This document shows, piece by piece, positions 16,441-25,413 of a DNA stretch of 64,000 nt. The DNA comes from Chloroflexota bacterium (GTDB lineage: Bacteria; Chloroflexota; Anaerolineae; Anaerolineales; Anaerolineaceae). The notes beneath the pieces were generated by a model, which had not been told where the DNA came from, did no database searches, and saw nothing but the letters and a program-made list of their open reading frames with translations. The first letter of the stretch is position 1. Each line of letters begins with the position of its first letter. A program made the position numbers and the translations under genes. The DNA is taken from positions 1,488,001 through 1,552,000 of the forward strand of contig CP069394.1 in NCBI GenBank assembly GCA_016887485.1, written 5' to 3'.

Positions 16441-18354
16441 ATGATGATGCGACGAAAAAACTGGCGAAGCTATATTAACGCCTCTGAAGAAAAACCCCAG
16501 CTTTCCTGGGCGTTAGTCAAACGAGTGCTAACCTACGCGAAGCCATACCGCTGGTTACTCATCGGCAGCCTGGCAACCATTCTGATCTATACCGGGGTTG
16601 CGCTGCTTTCCCCCCTTATCCTGCGCTATATCATCGACCATGCCATCCCTGAAAAAAATATTCATAACCTGATCCTGGCGGCGTTGGGGCTGTTGATCCT
16701 GCCGATTGTGAGCGGCCTTTTTCAAATCATCACCCGCCGCCTGCTTTCACAAGTCGGCGAAGGCGTGATCTTTGACCTGCGGGTGGGCCTCTATGAACAC
16801 CTGCAGCGGATGTCCCTGCGGTTTTATACCCACACCCACCTCGGTGAACTGATCAGCCGGATGAATAATGATGTGGTCGGCGCACAGGTCGCCCTCAGCC
16901 GCACCCTGGTCACCATGGTGACCAACCTGATTTCTGTTATTGCGACCCTCGTTATGATGTTGACCCTGGAGTGGCACTTAACCCTCCTTGGGATCCTCAT
17001 TCTGCCAATTTTCATCTTCACTGCCCGCAAGATAGGCAAGCTCTTACGGGATATCGCCCGAAAACAGCTTGAAACAATCGCCAGGATGAACGCCACACTC
17101 AATGAAACGCTGAATATCGGCGGCGCTTTACTGGTAAAGCTGTTTGGCCGGCGTGACATTGAAGTGGAACGGTTTGGCCGCCGAGCGAATGAAGTCCGCA
17201 GCCTGGGTGTTCAGCGAGCGACCATTGGTGTGATCTTCATGGTCATCATCAGCCTGCTGACCGCTGTGATCTCCTCACTCGTTTATGGCGTCGGGGGTTA
17301 CCTGGTTATCATCAATGCCTTTACCCTCGGAACGATCATTGCCTTCGGCGATTACCTCTCCCGGCTATTCACCTCCTTCCAGGGCCTGATCAACGCCCCC
17401 GTGGAATTTGCCACCTCAATGGTCAGCTTCGAGCGGGTCTTTGAAGTCCTCGACCTGCCAGTGGATATTCAGGACAAGGAAGATCCCATCGCCCTTAAGG
17501 ATGTTCAAGGTGAAATCCGTTTTGACCATCTATTCTTCAAATATCCGGACAGCGAAACCGGTTTATTACATGATGTGGACCGGCCCTATGCCGTGGAGAA
17601 AGTAGGAGGGATTCTCACAGAAGACACAGAGCAAGGCAAAAGCATTTTGAGCCAGTCCGGGAGCCAGGCAAGAGAGCTGGCCCTGGTTGATATCAACTTC
17701 ACTGCCCTTCCCGGCCAGCTTGTCGCGCTGGTGGGCCCAAGCGGCGCGGGAAAGACCACCCTGACCTATCTGATCCCCCGACTCTATGACCCCACGGATG
17801 GTGCAATTCTATTGGACGGGCATAACTTATGCGACTTGAGATTGGATGACATCGCCAAAGCGATCGGCATGGTCACTCAGGAGACCTATCTCTTCCATGA
17901 CACCATCAAAGCAAACCTGCTCTATGCCAAACCAGATGCCAGCGATGAGGACCTGGTGGCGGCGACCAAAGCAGCCAACATCCACCAATTCATAGCTGAA
18001 CTGCCGGATGGCTATTATACGGTTGTGGGGGAACGGGGTTATCGCCTGAGCGGCGGTGAAAAACAGCGGCTTGCCCTGGCGCGGGTGCTGCTTAAAGATC
18101 CCAGGATTATGATTCTGGATGAAGCGACCAGCAACCTGGATAGCGAATCCGAAGCCCTGATCCAGGAGGCCCTGGGACGGATGTATGCCAACCGCACCAG
18201 TATCGTGATCGCCCACCGGCTGAGTACAATCCTCTCTGCGGATATGATTCTGGTAATGGATAAAGGCCGGATTATCGAGCAAGGCACGCATGAGGAACTA
18301 CTGGGTTTGAACGGTCTCTATGCCCACCTCTATGAAACCCAGTTCAACAAGTGA
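16441..18354 (+). CDS. ABC exporter, fused permease and ATPase, with NBD insert
   Basis: A 637-residue half-transporter with an N-terminal six-helix exporter domain (about 35-330) and a C-terminal ATPase. Walker A is GPSGAGKTT at 432-440. The signature LSGGEKQR, Walker B IMILDEATS and the switch His in IVIAHRLS are intact. About 45 residues (370-413) between FKYP and the strand before Walker A are an insertion (with DRPYAVEKVGG and SQSGSQARELA) that moves the A-loop Tyr368 away. Such enzymes act as homo- or heterodimers exporting lipids, drugs or peptides, and the substrate is unknown. A TATAAT lies at 16394. Divergent from the DinB operon. Confidence 0.9.
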   Translation: MMMRRKNWRSYINASEEKPQLSWALVKRVLTYAKPYRWLLIGSLATILIYTGVALLSPLILRYIIDHAIPEKNIHNLILAALGLLILPIVSGLFQIITRRLLSQVGEGVIFDLRVGLYEHLQRMSLRFYTHTHLGELISRMNNDVVGAQVALSRTLVTMVTNLISVIATLVMMLTLEWHLTLLGILILPIFIFTARKIGKLLRDIARKQLETIARMNATLNETLNIGGALLVKLFGRRDIEVERFGRRANEVRSLGVQRATIGVIFMVIISLLTAVISSLVYGVGGYLVIINAFTLGTIIAFGDYLSRLFTSFQGLINAPVEFATSMVSFERVFEVLDLPVDIQDKEDPIALKDVQGEIRFDHLFFKYPDSETGLLHDVDRPYAVEKVGGILTEDTEQGKSILSQSGSQARELALVDINFTALPGQLVALVGPSGAGKTTLTYLIPRLYDPTDGAILLDGHNLCDLRLDDIAKAIGMVTQETYLFHDTIKANLLYAKPDASDEDLVAATKAANIHQFIAELPDGYYTVVGERGYRLSGGEKQRLALARVLLKDPRIMILDEATSNLDSESEALIQEALGRMYANRTSIVIAHRLSTILSADMILVMDKGRIIEQGTHEELLGLNGLYAHLYETQFNK

Positions 18355-18371
18355 CCTTCGCCTAAATTCAT

Positions 18372-19115
18372 TTATTCTTTTTTGTAATATTCGTAGGGAT
18401 AACACAGCTCAAAACCCAGTTGCCGGTAGAGCGCTCTAGCCGGCTGGTTGCAGCCTTCCACCTGTAAATAACCGAGTTTTGCGCCGCCCTGCAAGCCCCA
18501 ACTCGTCAGGGCGGACATCACCACCCGTGCATAGCCCATCCGGCGCACATCGTGATGGGTATAGATGCTGAAGAAGCCCAGCAAGTCACCTTCGAGAACA
18601 CCCATTCCGCAGGCTACGGGCTGCTCTCCGGCAAACAGCACGATCAGCGTTGTCTGCGGCACAATGCAATGCAGAATTTGTTGTTGCCGCGAAAGAGGCC
18701 CGGGCTGGGTGCCGCATATGCTGCCCTTATAGGGAATCCATTCATCAACCGAGAAAGCTTGAACCCACAAATTCTCTGGCACAGGATCTGTAGCAGCCAG
18801 TTCACAGGTCAGGACATAGGTCTCATCAAAAGAGTGGTATCCTGCCGCCAGCAGAGATTGCTCCAGCTCCGGCGTGCTGAATGGCGTAGGGACCCGGAAA
18901 AGTGGAGGCAGCTCCGCCTGAGCATAAACCGCCTCACAGTATTTGATCTTTTCGGGCAAGGACAGCCTGGAAGGATAAAGGACATTCGCGGAATTGACCC
19001 GTTTGGAAGGGCCACCGGTGAAACGTAATAACCAGCCGTCATACACCATCTGGCGCGGTGAAGGCCAAGCATTCAGGGCAACTTCTTCAATTCGAGAAAT
19101 ATGGTCAATTTTCAT
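18372..19115 (-). CDS. GNAT-family N-acetyltransferase
   Basis: A 247-residue protein whose C-terminal half is a GNAT domain. It has the strand LGFFSIYTHHDVRRMGYA, quoted by its motif A core RRMGYARVV, followed by GYLQVEGCNQPARALY and LGFELCYPYEYYKK. The N-terminal half resembles the non-catalytic GNAT-like domain seen in longer members (WLLRFTGGPSKRVNSANVL). The substrate is unknown. The ATG at 19115 is the start, since an earlier in-frame codon at 19154 lacks a binding site. It is transcribed divergently from the Gfo/Idh/MocA gene. Confidence 0.82.
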   Translation of the reverse strand: MKIDHISRIEEVALNAWPSPRQMVYDGWLLRFTGGPSKRVNSANVLYPSRLSLPEKIKYCEAVYAQAELPPLFRVPTPFSTPELEQSLLAAGYHSFDETYVLTCELAATDPVPENLWVQAFSVDEWIPYKGSICGTQPGPLSRQQQILHCIVPQTTLIVLFAGEQPVACGMGVLEGDLLGFFSIYTHHDVRRMGYARVVMSALTSWGLQGGAKLGYLQVEGCNQPARALYRQLGFELCYPYEYYKKE

Positions 19116-19208
19116 GATGATCCTTTCTGCTCTCCTCCATTTTATCACCGGCAAAAAAACCAGGATGATATAATCAAATCCGAGCAGCTAACAGGCGAGG
19201 AGGTTTCT

Positions 19209-20609
19209 TTGGATCAACCGGTTCGATTATTGCTTTTTGGTGCGGGCAACCGCGGCGCAGATTCCTATGGGCGGTATGCGATAGCCCACCCCGATGAAGT
19301 TAAGTTCATTGCCGTGGCCGAACCCGACCCCATCCGCCGGGAGAAATTCGCCCGCGATCACCAAATCCCCACAGATCTGCAATTCAACACCTGGCAAGAA
19401 GCTCTTGAAGCGAATATTCCTGCAGATGCCGTGCTCGATGCCACCCAGGATGAAATGCATCACGATTCAGCTATTGCCGCCCTGCAAGCCGGGTATGACA
19501 TGCTGCTCGAAAAGCCCATCGCCCCTACCCTGCAAGAAACGCTGGAGATCATCCGCACCGCTGAAAAACTCGGACGCACGCTGGTCATCTGCCATGTGCT
19601 GCGCTTCACGGATTTCTTCACCAAGGTCAATGAGATCATCAAATCCGGCCGGTTGGGCAAGGTAGTCAATATCTCGCACTCCGAAAACGTCTCCTATTAC
19701 CACATGGCCCATAGCTATGTGCGCGGCAACTGGCGGAATACCGAGATCGCCGCACCGATGATCCTGGCTAAGTGCTGCCATGACCTGGACCTGCTCTATT
19801 GGTGGATGGACAGCCACCCGGAGAACCTCAGTTCATCCGGCAATCTGCTCTATTACCGTCCGGAGAATGCCCCAGAGGGTGCCCCGGCTCGCTGCACGGA
19901 CGGCTGTCCGGTAAAAGCCAACTGCCCCTTCTATGCCCCGCGCATCTATCGGGATAACGTCCCGATCAAAATGGCAGTCAGCCGGTCCAAACGGCTTCCA
20001 CTTAAGGTTATAGGCAATCTCTCACTCCACCACCCCGGACTGACCAAAGCGATCGCTGCCGTGGTCCCCGTCGTCAATGCCCTGGTTAATTACCATGATT
20101 GGCCGCGCAACGTGATCACCGATGACCCCGAGAGCAATGCCGCCGTGATGGAGGCGCTGCGCACCGGGCCTTATGGGCGATGTGTGTACCATTGCGATAA
20201 CGATGTCGTGGATCATCAGGTGGTGAATATCACCTTCAAGAACGCCGTCACTGCCACACTCACAATGCACGGTCACTCCGAAGAAGAGGGACGCACCCTG
20301 CGGATTGACGGCTCGCGGGCTACCTTAAAAGGTAAATTCGCCACCAGCGCAGCCTGGCTGGAAGTGCATGAACACGTTTCGGGCGAGGTGGAACGCTACC
20401 AATTTGCCTCCGATGTGGACCAGAGTTCCGGTCACGGCGGCGGGGACGCCGGCCTGATGCATCACTTTGTTCAGGTAATGCGCGGCGAAGTCCAGCCGCT
20501 GACCAGTGCCCGCGATTCGCTTGAAAGCCATTTGATGGCTTTCGCTGCGGAGGAATCCCGACTTGAGAAAATGACCATCAATATGGCCCAATTCGAACAA
20601 AAGCATTAG
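19209..20609 (+). CDS. Gfo/Idh/MocA-family oxidoreductase
   Basis: A 466-residue NAD(P)-dependent sugar or inositol-type dehydrogenase. The N-terminal Rossmann fold carries LLLFGAGNRG, and LEKPIAPTLQ holds the conserved Lys of the EKP motif. The start is taken as the TTG at 19209, because GCGAGGAGG lies just upstream. An in-frame ATG at 19101 overlaps the divergent GNAT gene and is rejected. Near residue 235 is a short cysteine cluster (CTDGCPVKANC, C-x3-C-x5-C) found in a subset of this family. It may bind a metal. It is followed by the racemase gene after 34 bases. Confidence 0.86.
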   Translation: MDQPVRLLLFGAGNRGADSYGRYAIAHPDEVKFIAVAEPDPIRREKFARDHQIPTDLQFNTWQEALEANIPADAVLDATQDEMHHDSAIAALQAGYDMLLEKPIAPTLQETLEIIRTAEKLGRTLVICHVLRFTDFFTKVNEIIKSGRLGKVVNISHSENVSYYHMAHSYVRGNWRNTEIAAPMILAKCCHDLDLLYWWMDSHPENLSSSGNLLYYRPENAPEGAPARCTDGCPVKANCPFYAPRIYRDNVPIKMAVSRSKRLPLKVIGNLSLHHPGLTKAIAAVVPVVNALVNYHDWPRNVITDDPESNAAVMEALRTGPYGRCVYHCDNDVVDHQVVNITFKNAVTATLTMHGHSEEEGRTLRIDGSRATLKGKFATSAAWLEVHEHVSGEVERYQFASDVDQSSGHGGGDAGLMHHFVQVMRGEVQPLTSARDSLESHLMAFAAEESRLEKMTINMAQFEQKH

Positions 20610-20643
20610 ACATCCTGAGACTTTCAGGATTTGAGGAGACACC

Positions 20644-21336
20644 ATGAAAACCATTGGCATGTTGGGCGGGATGAGTTGGGAATCATCGCTGGAGTATTAC
20701 CGGATCGTGAATGAAGCCGTGAAGTCACGGCTGGGCGGGTTTCACTCTGCAGAATGCCTGATGTACTCTGTGGATTTTAATGAAATTGAGGTACTTCAGC
20801 ACCAGGATAAATGGGATAAGTTGACCGAGATGATGATCACCGCCGCCAAACGGATTGAGGCGGGCGGGGCTGAAATGCTGATCATCTGCACCAACACGAT
20901 GCACAAGATGGCCCCTGAGATGCAGGCCGCCATCCAAATCCCCCTGCTCCATATCGCAGATGCTGCCGGTGAAGCCATTCAGGCACAGGGATTGGATACC
21001 GTTGGACTTTTCGGCACAAAATTCACCATGGAAGGCGACTTCTACGGCAAACGCTTGAATGAGCGCTTTGGGTTAAATGTGGTGATCCCGGATGAGGCTG
21101 ATCGGGAGATCGTTCATAAAACGATCTACGGCGAATTAGTCAAAGGGGTGATCAACCCGGAATCACGCCAGGCTTTCCTGACCATCATTGCTAAACTAAG
21201 AGAAAAGGGTGCCCAGGGTGTCGTACTAGGCTGCACAGAGATCCCATTGCTGGTCAAACAAGCGGATGTGGACATCCCTGTGTTTGATACAACCCGAATC
21301 CATGCAGAAGCAGCAGTGAACTGGGCTTTGAGTTAA
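20644..21336 (+). CDS. Aspartate/glutamate racemase family protein
   Basis: A 230-residue two-domain racemase of the YgeA/aspartate-racemase group. The catalytic pair is Cys82 in ICTNTMH and Cys197 in LGCTEIP. The N-terminus IGMLGGMSWESS is typical. It interconverts L- and D-amino acids without a cofactor; aspartate, glutamate or a broader amino acid is possible. GAGGAG precedes the ATG. It follows the oxidoreductase by 34 bases, so the two may be one operon. Confidence 0.9.
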   Translation: MKTIGMLGGMSWESSLEYYRIVNEAVKSRLGGFHSAECLMYSVDFNEIEVLQHQDKWDKLTEMMITAAKRIEAGGAEMLIICTNTMHKMAPEMQAAIQIPLLHIADAAGEAIQAQGLDTVGLFGTKFTMEGDFYGKRLNERFGLNVVIPDEADREIVHKTIYGELVKGVINPESRQAFLTIIAKLREKGAQGVVLGCTEIPLLVKQADVDIPVFDTTRIHAEAAVNWALS

Positions 21337-21355
21337 CCTGACAGGCCGTCAATCG

Positions 21356-21625
21356 CTATCGCGAATACAACACTTCCTTCGCCCTGTCGAAGTCTTTACG
21401 CTTGACATAAACCATATAGATAAAAATCGGTTGAGTGGCACCTTTATACATGGATATATTCCCCCGAGCATAGGCTCGCGCATCCAGTGCGGTACCCACG
21501 GAGCCCCGTGGCCGTCTGGTACGAAATTCATACTTGATCTTATGCTCATCCAGCAAAGCTGTGACCCTTCTGGCTTCTTCACTGGATGTATCTACTAAGA
21601 TTCGCTTCTTGAACCCCACAAACAT
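21356..21625 (-). CDS. Small conserved-type protein, DUF2007-like
   Basis: An 89-residue protein with a short ferredoxin-like alpha-beta pattern (RILVDTSSEEARRVTALL, then IKYEFRTRRPRG and VYVKRKDFDRAKEVLYS). This resembles small signal-transducing DUF2007 proteins, but the match is weak and the function unknown. The gene is on the minus strand at the edge of the AT-rich AbiE region. Confidence 0.5.
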   Translation of the reverse strand: MFVGFKKRILVDTSSEEARRVTALLDEHKIKYEFRTRRPRGSVGTALDARAYARGNISMYKGATQPIFIYMVYVKRKDFDRAKEVLYSR

Positions 21626-21673
21626 TGGTTCTCTCCTCCACGCTCGGATTTATTCTTATTATTATCCAGTATA

Positions 21674-22429
21674 TTAATTTTTCCCGGAATTTGATAATCG
21701 TGATACTTCGCCTTTAAGAAGTGAAAGGGTTTCAGGGATAAGGAGTTTACGGAGACTCTGAAATTTCTGATTTGGCAACAAGGAATTAAGATCCTCATTC
21801 ACCATGCGCTGTGTAATATGCTCCCTGATAAAAACCTGAAGGGAAATAAAATAGTCTTTCGGGCTATAGCCGGTCCGCTCGATAATGACATCCGAATTAT
21901 ACGAATAGCCTTTTATAAAAAAGTGATGGACATCATAAAGGTCGCGCGCGGCAATTGATCCATGTAATTTGAAACGATCGCTTAATGCAACAAGTTTATT
22001 AGCAAACATGGTTTCAATCGTTTGGCAATTCACTAAGCGATCAATTTCAGGGAAGAAATGCACTTTATATTGGTCGGCCCTAACAATTAATGAATTTGCA
22101 AACACTTTGAGCTTGTTCCGCTTGCCTGGTTCATTGGGATACCTCAATTGGAAAATCAAAGCGGTATCGAAGGCTACCAACAATTCAAAACCTAAACGAA
22201 CAAAGATTTCCTCAAAGGCCTGTCTGATTAAGCTGGTATCCGTCCCAGTTAACTGGTCAAAATCCAGATCCACTGAGAACCGATCTAAATAACCCAACAT
22301 CGCAGCGCAAGTTCCACCTTTAAAGGCAAGTGAATTCGCCAGAATTGGCTTATCTACGATTTCGATCAGGAGCCGATTAAGCTGGGATTTGTGGTAAAGA
22401 TCCTCAGGCCTCAGATAGTTTTCAATCAT
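21674..22429 (-). CDS. AbiEii/AbiGii-type nucleotidyltransferase toxin
   Basis: A 251-residue DNA-polymerase-beta-like nucleotidyltransferase of the AbiEii family. Motif I is seen as FKGGTCAAMLG followed by SVDLDF, with the metal-binding Asp pair, and motif IV as ARDLYDVHHF. AbiEii proteins are the toxic arm of type IV-like toxin-antitoxin and phage-exclusion systems. In the Mycobacterium homologue MenT, the toxin adds nucleotides to tRNA. The gene overlaps the antitoxin gene by 8 bases (ATGATTGA). AT-rich composition compared with the neighbours suggests acquisition by transfer. Confidence 0.85.
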   Translation of the reverse strand: MIENYLRPEDLYHKSQLNRLLIEIVDKPILANSLAFKGGTCAAMLGYLDRFSVDLDFDQLTGTDTSLIRQAFEEIFVRLGFELLVAFDTALIFQLRYPNEPGKRNKLKVFANSLIVRADQYKVHFFPEIDRLVNCQTIETMFANKLVALSDRFKLHGSIAARDLYDVHHFFIKGYSYNSDVIIERTGYSPKDYFISLQVFIREHITQRMVNEDLNSLLPNQKFQSLRKLLIPETLSLLKGEVSRLSNSGKN

Positions 22430-22955
22430 ATCCCACCTTTTCTTGAATTTCCTTCATTCTATCCAAATCTAACAACTCTGGTGAATCAAAATGGTAATTT
22501 GGTACATAATAGAGCATATCCGCAGCAGCCCGTTCAAGAGTTGCAAAAAAATGGGTTGATGTTGAATCGATCCCAATCGGATTAAAGAGATAACCTTCCT
22601 TCATTTGGCGGTAATGAAAGGTCCATTGGCCTACGGAAACCCTTTTTGAAATATCAGCGATATATGTAAAATCATATATTGATTGAGAAATGACCCCACC
22701 CTGGGCCAATATGGTTTCAGTTGAAAGGTAAGTAAAACGGTGAATAACCGCCGGACCTAGATCTAATGGATCGAGTTCATTAACCGGAATCGTAGCATAC
22801 AACCCTTTATAGACAGGGAATAATATGCCTTTCTTTAAATAACGGGAGATGGTTTGGTACAAAGTCTGACGATTTTCCATTTCCCAAAGAATAGCAAGAT
22901 CATTCGTATGAAAAATGTGGCGCTTAATTTCGAACAGTTTGTTTATCCTATACAT
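22422..22955 (-). CDS. AbiEi-type antitoxin and autorepressor
   Basis: A 177-residue protein with an N-terminal winged-helix region (residues 18-60, LYQTISRYLKKGILFPVYKG) and a C-terminal AbiEi-like domain (YLSTETILAQGGVI, WTFHYRQ). AbiEi proteins neutralise AbiEii and repress their own operon by binding inverted repeats. The ATG at 22955 lies inside a perfect 26-base palindrome and is not preceded by a ribosome binding site. With the -10 only a few bases upstream, the mRNA is probably leaderless. It is immediately downstream of tRNA-Phe. Confidence 0.82.
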   Translation of the reverse strand: MYRINKLFEIKRHIFHTNDLAILWEMENRQTLYQTISRYLKKGILFPVYKGLYATIPVNELDPLDLGPAVIHRFTYLSTETILAQGGVISQSIYDFTYIADISKRVSVGQWTFHYRQMKEGYLFNPIGIDSTSTHFFATLERAAADMLYYVPNYHFDSPELLDLDRMKEIQEKVGYD

Positions 22956-22992
22956 ATATGTATAGGATATAACAACTAAACTCCTTTGTCAA
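22944..22992 (-). promoter_or_regulatory. AbiE promoter and palindromic operator
   Basis: On the minus strand, TTGACA (22987-22992) and TATCCT (22964-22969) are 17 bases apart. A perfect palindrome with arms TATCCTATACATA and its complement spans 22944-22969, covering the -10 element, the expected transcription start and the start codon. This is the expected place for AbiEi autorepression. Confidence 0.7.
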
Positions 22993-23023
22993 GCAGATTA
23001 CCCACCTCAGCCGCTCTACAATA

Positions 23024-23056
23024 AAAAATCCCATGTTTATGAAAACATGGGACTTA
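23024..23056 (-). terminator. Intrinsic terminator after tRNA-Phe
   Basis: Arms CCCATGTTT and AAACATGGG form a stem around TATG. On the minus strand the stem is followed by ATTTTTTAT, in the right place to end the tRNA transcript. It separates the tRNA from the AbiE promoter. Confidence 0.8.
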
Positions 23057-23065
23057 AATACAAGG

Positions 23066-23138
23066 TGCCGAGTCACAGAATCGAACTGTGGACACCGCGA
23101 TTTTCAGTCGCGTGCTCTACCAACTGAGCTAACTCGGC
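23066..23138 (-). tRNA. tRNA-Phe (anticodon GAA)
   Basis: The minus strand folds into a standard cloverleaf of 73 bases. The acceptor stem starts GCCGAGT and ends ACTCGGC with discriminator A. The D arm has GCTCAGTTGGTAGAGC, the anticodon loop is CTGAAAA with anticodon GAA, and the T arm has GTTCGATTC. The encoded 3' end reads ACC-T, so the CCA tail is not fully encoded and would be added later. The AbiE pair lies just downstream, so the tRNA may mark an insertion site. Confidence 0.95.
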
Positions 23139-23213
23139 TTATGACGCTTCCTTGCGTGAGCGTGAACATGATTTTAACCGTTCAGTCCATCCTTGTCAAG
23201 CAAACCTGGAAAT

Positions 23214-24086
23214 TTAGGGATTAGGAAAAGCAGGCCAGCGTGCATCGGTTGGCAGCGCATACCAATCCACCGGATTGATGTTAAATGTCTCCAAGCCAGG
23301 ATAGACCAACACATCAATCAGGTTGTGATCGGTGCAATCCACCGATAAGCCACAGGTCACAAAATTGGAATAACCGCCGCCCAGATGATTATCACCCTCA
23401 AGCACATATGCCACGACCTGATAGGTCCCGGATGGGATGCTGGTGAGGATAAATTCGGTTTGGTTTAACGCAGTATCGGTATAGAAGAACTCGTCACTAT
23501 TCACATCAAAAGCCACCACCCGCAGCGGCGGGATGGATTCGCTGGGATAGCCCAGGCTGCCAGTGATCGAACCCAAATCGTTATTCATTGGGTCAGAAAG
23601 CCAGCCCTTATCCTGTCCTGCTTCGGCGTACCAATCCGCAGGGTCAATCCCGGCCACCACTTCGCCAGCCTCGACCGAAATAGGTTTCAATCCATGATCG
23701 GTGCAATCTGCAGTCAAGCCGCAAGCCACAGCCTTGGAATAACCGGCCCAAAAACCGGGGGCAGCCCCGGCTGAAATAGGATCAATTGGATAAGCTGAAA
23801 TCACGTACATCCCAGCGGGGACGTCCAGGCTGTAGCTGCCGCCATCCGCAATTTCAACGTAGTAATAAATTGTGGGGTCTGTGATATCAAAAGCGACCAC
23901 ACGCTGAGAAGGCATAGTCTCACCGGGATAGCTCAGTTCACCGGTAATCGTGCCGGCATCCGAGCCTACTTCACTGCCACCGGTAACCTCAGTCGCCGTG
24001 TTTTCGGTGGAACAAGCCGAGAGGGCCATCACCATTATCAACACCATTCCGCTGATCAGGAACAGCCGATTTCGTCGATTCTTCAT
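23214..24086 (-). CDS. Lipoprotein with two tandem beta-sandwich repeats
   Basis: A 290-residue secreted lipoprotein. The signal peptide ends in the lipobox LSACS. Two copies of a repeat of about 110 residues follow. Each begins with TGELSYPGE or TGSLGYPSE, then VVAFD, continues through a G-x-Y-x-V-pattern core (SYSLDVPAGMYVISAY, IPSGTYQVVAY), then CGL(T/S)xDCTDH and ends in a DWYA motif. The repeats resemble carboxypeptidase-regulatory-like folds. It probably sits on the outer face of the cell. The CGL-CTDH cysteines recur and may form disulfides. No partner is visible. Confidence 0.7.
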   Translation of the reverse strand: MKNRRNRLFLISGMVLIMVMALSACSTENTATEVTGGSEVGSDAGTITGELSYPGETMPSQRVVAFDITDPTIYYYVEIADGGSYSLDVPAGMYVISAYPIDPISAGAAPGFWAGYSKAVACGLTADCTDHGLKPISVEAGEVVAGIDPADWYAEAGQDKGWLSDPMNNDLGSITGSLGYPSESIPPLRVVAFDVNSDEFFYTDTALNQTEFILTSIPSGTYQVVAYVLEGDNHLGGGYSNFVTCGLSVDCTDHNLIDVLVYPGLETFNINPVDWYALPTDARWPAFPNP

Positions 24087-24235
24087 TCATCACTCCATTT
24101 CTTCATTGAGCCTGCCGAAGAGATTGTCCGCAGGGTTCATCTTAATTAAATGCAGGAATCCAATTTTACTTCCGATTCGTGAAAAACCAAATCGAAGGTT
24201 TAATTATGCCACCATTGATCTGTTTGATGGAGAGA

Positions 24236-24703
24236 TTATTCGGGATTATCCGTCGGCTTGCGCACCAGGAACATCACCAGCGATTCCAACCAAAGCACCA
24301 CGAGGCCAATATGCATACTCACCAGCGCGGGCATGATGAAACAGTTCTCCCATTCTGCCACATAGACAGGATCATACACATCTATTGACTTATGTCGGAT
24401 CAGCTCAAAAAACGCCGGATAGGTGCGGTAAATCCAGACTGTGACCAGCACAGCCAACAAATTTACTGCGACCAGGCCAATCAGCATGATCGTGACCTGT
24501 TTACGGCTCAACCGGTAAACGAAGATCCCCAGCACGAACAACCCGACCACATAGGTCAGAATCGTGATGAAATGTTCCGCGCGCAGCGGTGAAGGGATGC
24601 CGAGGCTGATCCAGTCCCAATACCAAAGATATGCGGCAACCAGAATCAGCGTTCCGCCTAACAATAAGAAGTGCCATTTACGAAGTTTTTGGATGACAGG
24701 CAT
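24236..24703 (-). CDS. Four-helix membrane protein
   Basis: A 155-residue membrane protein with four predicted helices (about residues 9-28, 36-56, 65-90 and 115-140). The ATG at 24703 has AGAGGA upstream. An earlier in-frame start at 24742 is rejected. No family is recognised. It is a separate gene between the lipoprotein and the isochorismatase gene, all on the minus strand. Confidence 0.55.
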   Translation of the reverse strand: MPVIQKLRKWHFLLLGGTLILVAAYLWYWDWISLGIPSPLRAEHFITILTYVVGLFVLGIFVYRLSRKQVTIMLIGLVAVNLLAVLVTVWIYRTYPAFFELIRHKSIDVYDPVYVAEWENCFIMPALVSMHIGLVVLWLESLVMFLVRKPTDNPE

Positions 24704-24812
24704 ATCTATCCTCTCTAGTCCAGCAGGCTGTTGAAGAGACATGTCTTACTGACTTCATTCTAACACGGCAAAGGATGTTTTGAAAATAGGCAATTCTTAG
24801 AGGTAATTGGGG

Positions 24813-25352
24813 CTATTTAACCAGCTTTGAGATCGTTCGGAAGGCCGGGTTTGTCGAGGTGCGGATCAATTCAAACAGCGCAATTTCCACACTGGAGACC
24901 GTCGCACCGGCATCGTGCATCCGACCCAGGGCCAGATCATGGTTTTCAGCCGTGCGGGAGAACGCTGCATCGCTGAGGATATGGACCTCATAACCCGCAT
25001 CCAGCAGGTCCAACCCGGTCTGCAGCACGCAGACATGTGCCTCAATCCCGCCGAGAATGAACTGCTTGCGGCCGGATTGTTTGAGAGCCAGCATAAACTC
25101 TGGTTCACGCACGGCGCTGAAAGCCGCTTTGGAGATGATCGGCGTATCACCCAGGGATTCGCTCAGCTCTGGCAGGGCTGGCCCCAGCTTATCCGGCACC
25201 TGTACGGTCGCCAGGATCGGCATTTCCAGTGCCTGTGCGCCTTTGACCAGGCGCATCAGATTGGGAACCACCAATTCAGATCGGTCCACAATTTGTGCCA
25301 AACGCCCCTGAAAATCCACCAATACCAACGCCGCATCAACGGGATTTAACAT
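24813..25352 (-). CDS. Isochorismatase-family hydrolase
   Basis: A 179-residue cysteine-hydrolase-fold protein. The catalytic triad is visible as Asp in LVDFQGRLA, Lys in ISKAAFSAV, and Cys in GIEAHVCVLQTGLDL, the cis-peptide region being GGIEAHV. This small form resembles YcaC-like hydrolases with unknown amide or ester substrates. The ATG at 25352 has GGAGG 4 bases away. An earlier in-frame start at 25412 overlaps other sequence and is rejected. Confidence 0.87.
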   Translation of the reverse strand: MLNPVDAALVLVDFQGRLAQIVDRSELVVPNLMRLVKGAQALEMPILATVQVPDKLGPALPELSESLGDTPIISKAAFSAVREPEFMLALKQSGRKQFILGGIEAHVCVLQTGLDLLDAGYEVHILSDAAFSRTAENHDLALGRMHDAGATVSSVEIALFELIRTSTNPAFRTISKLVK

Positions 25353-25413
25353 CTTGCCTCCGATAATTTGATTTTCAGGGATTATACCTTTGAGAAGGGC
25401 ATCTGAAAACAAG

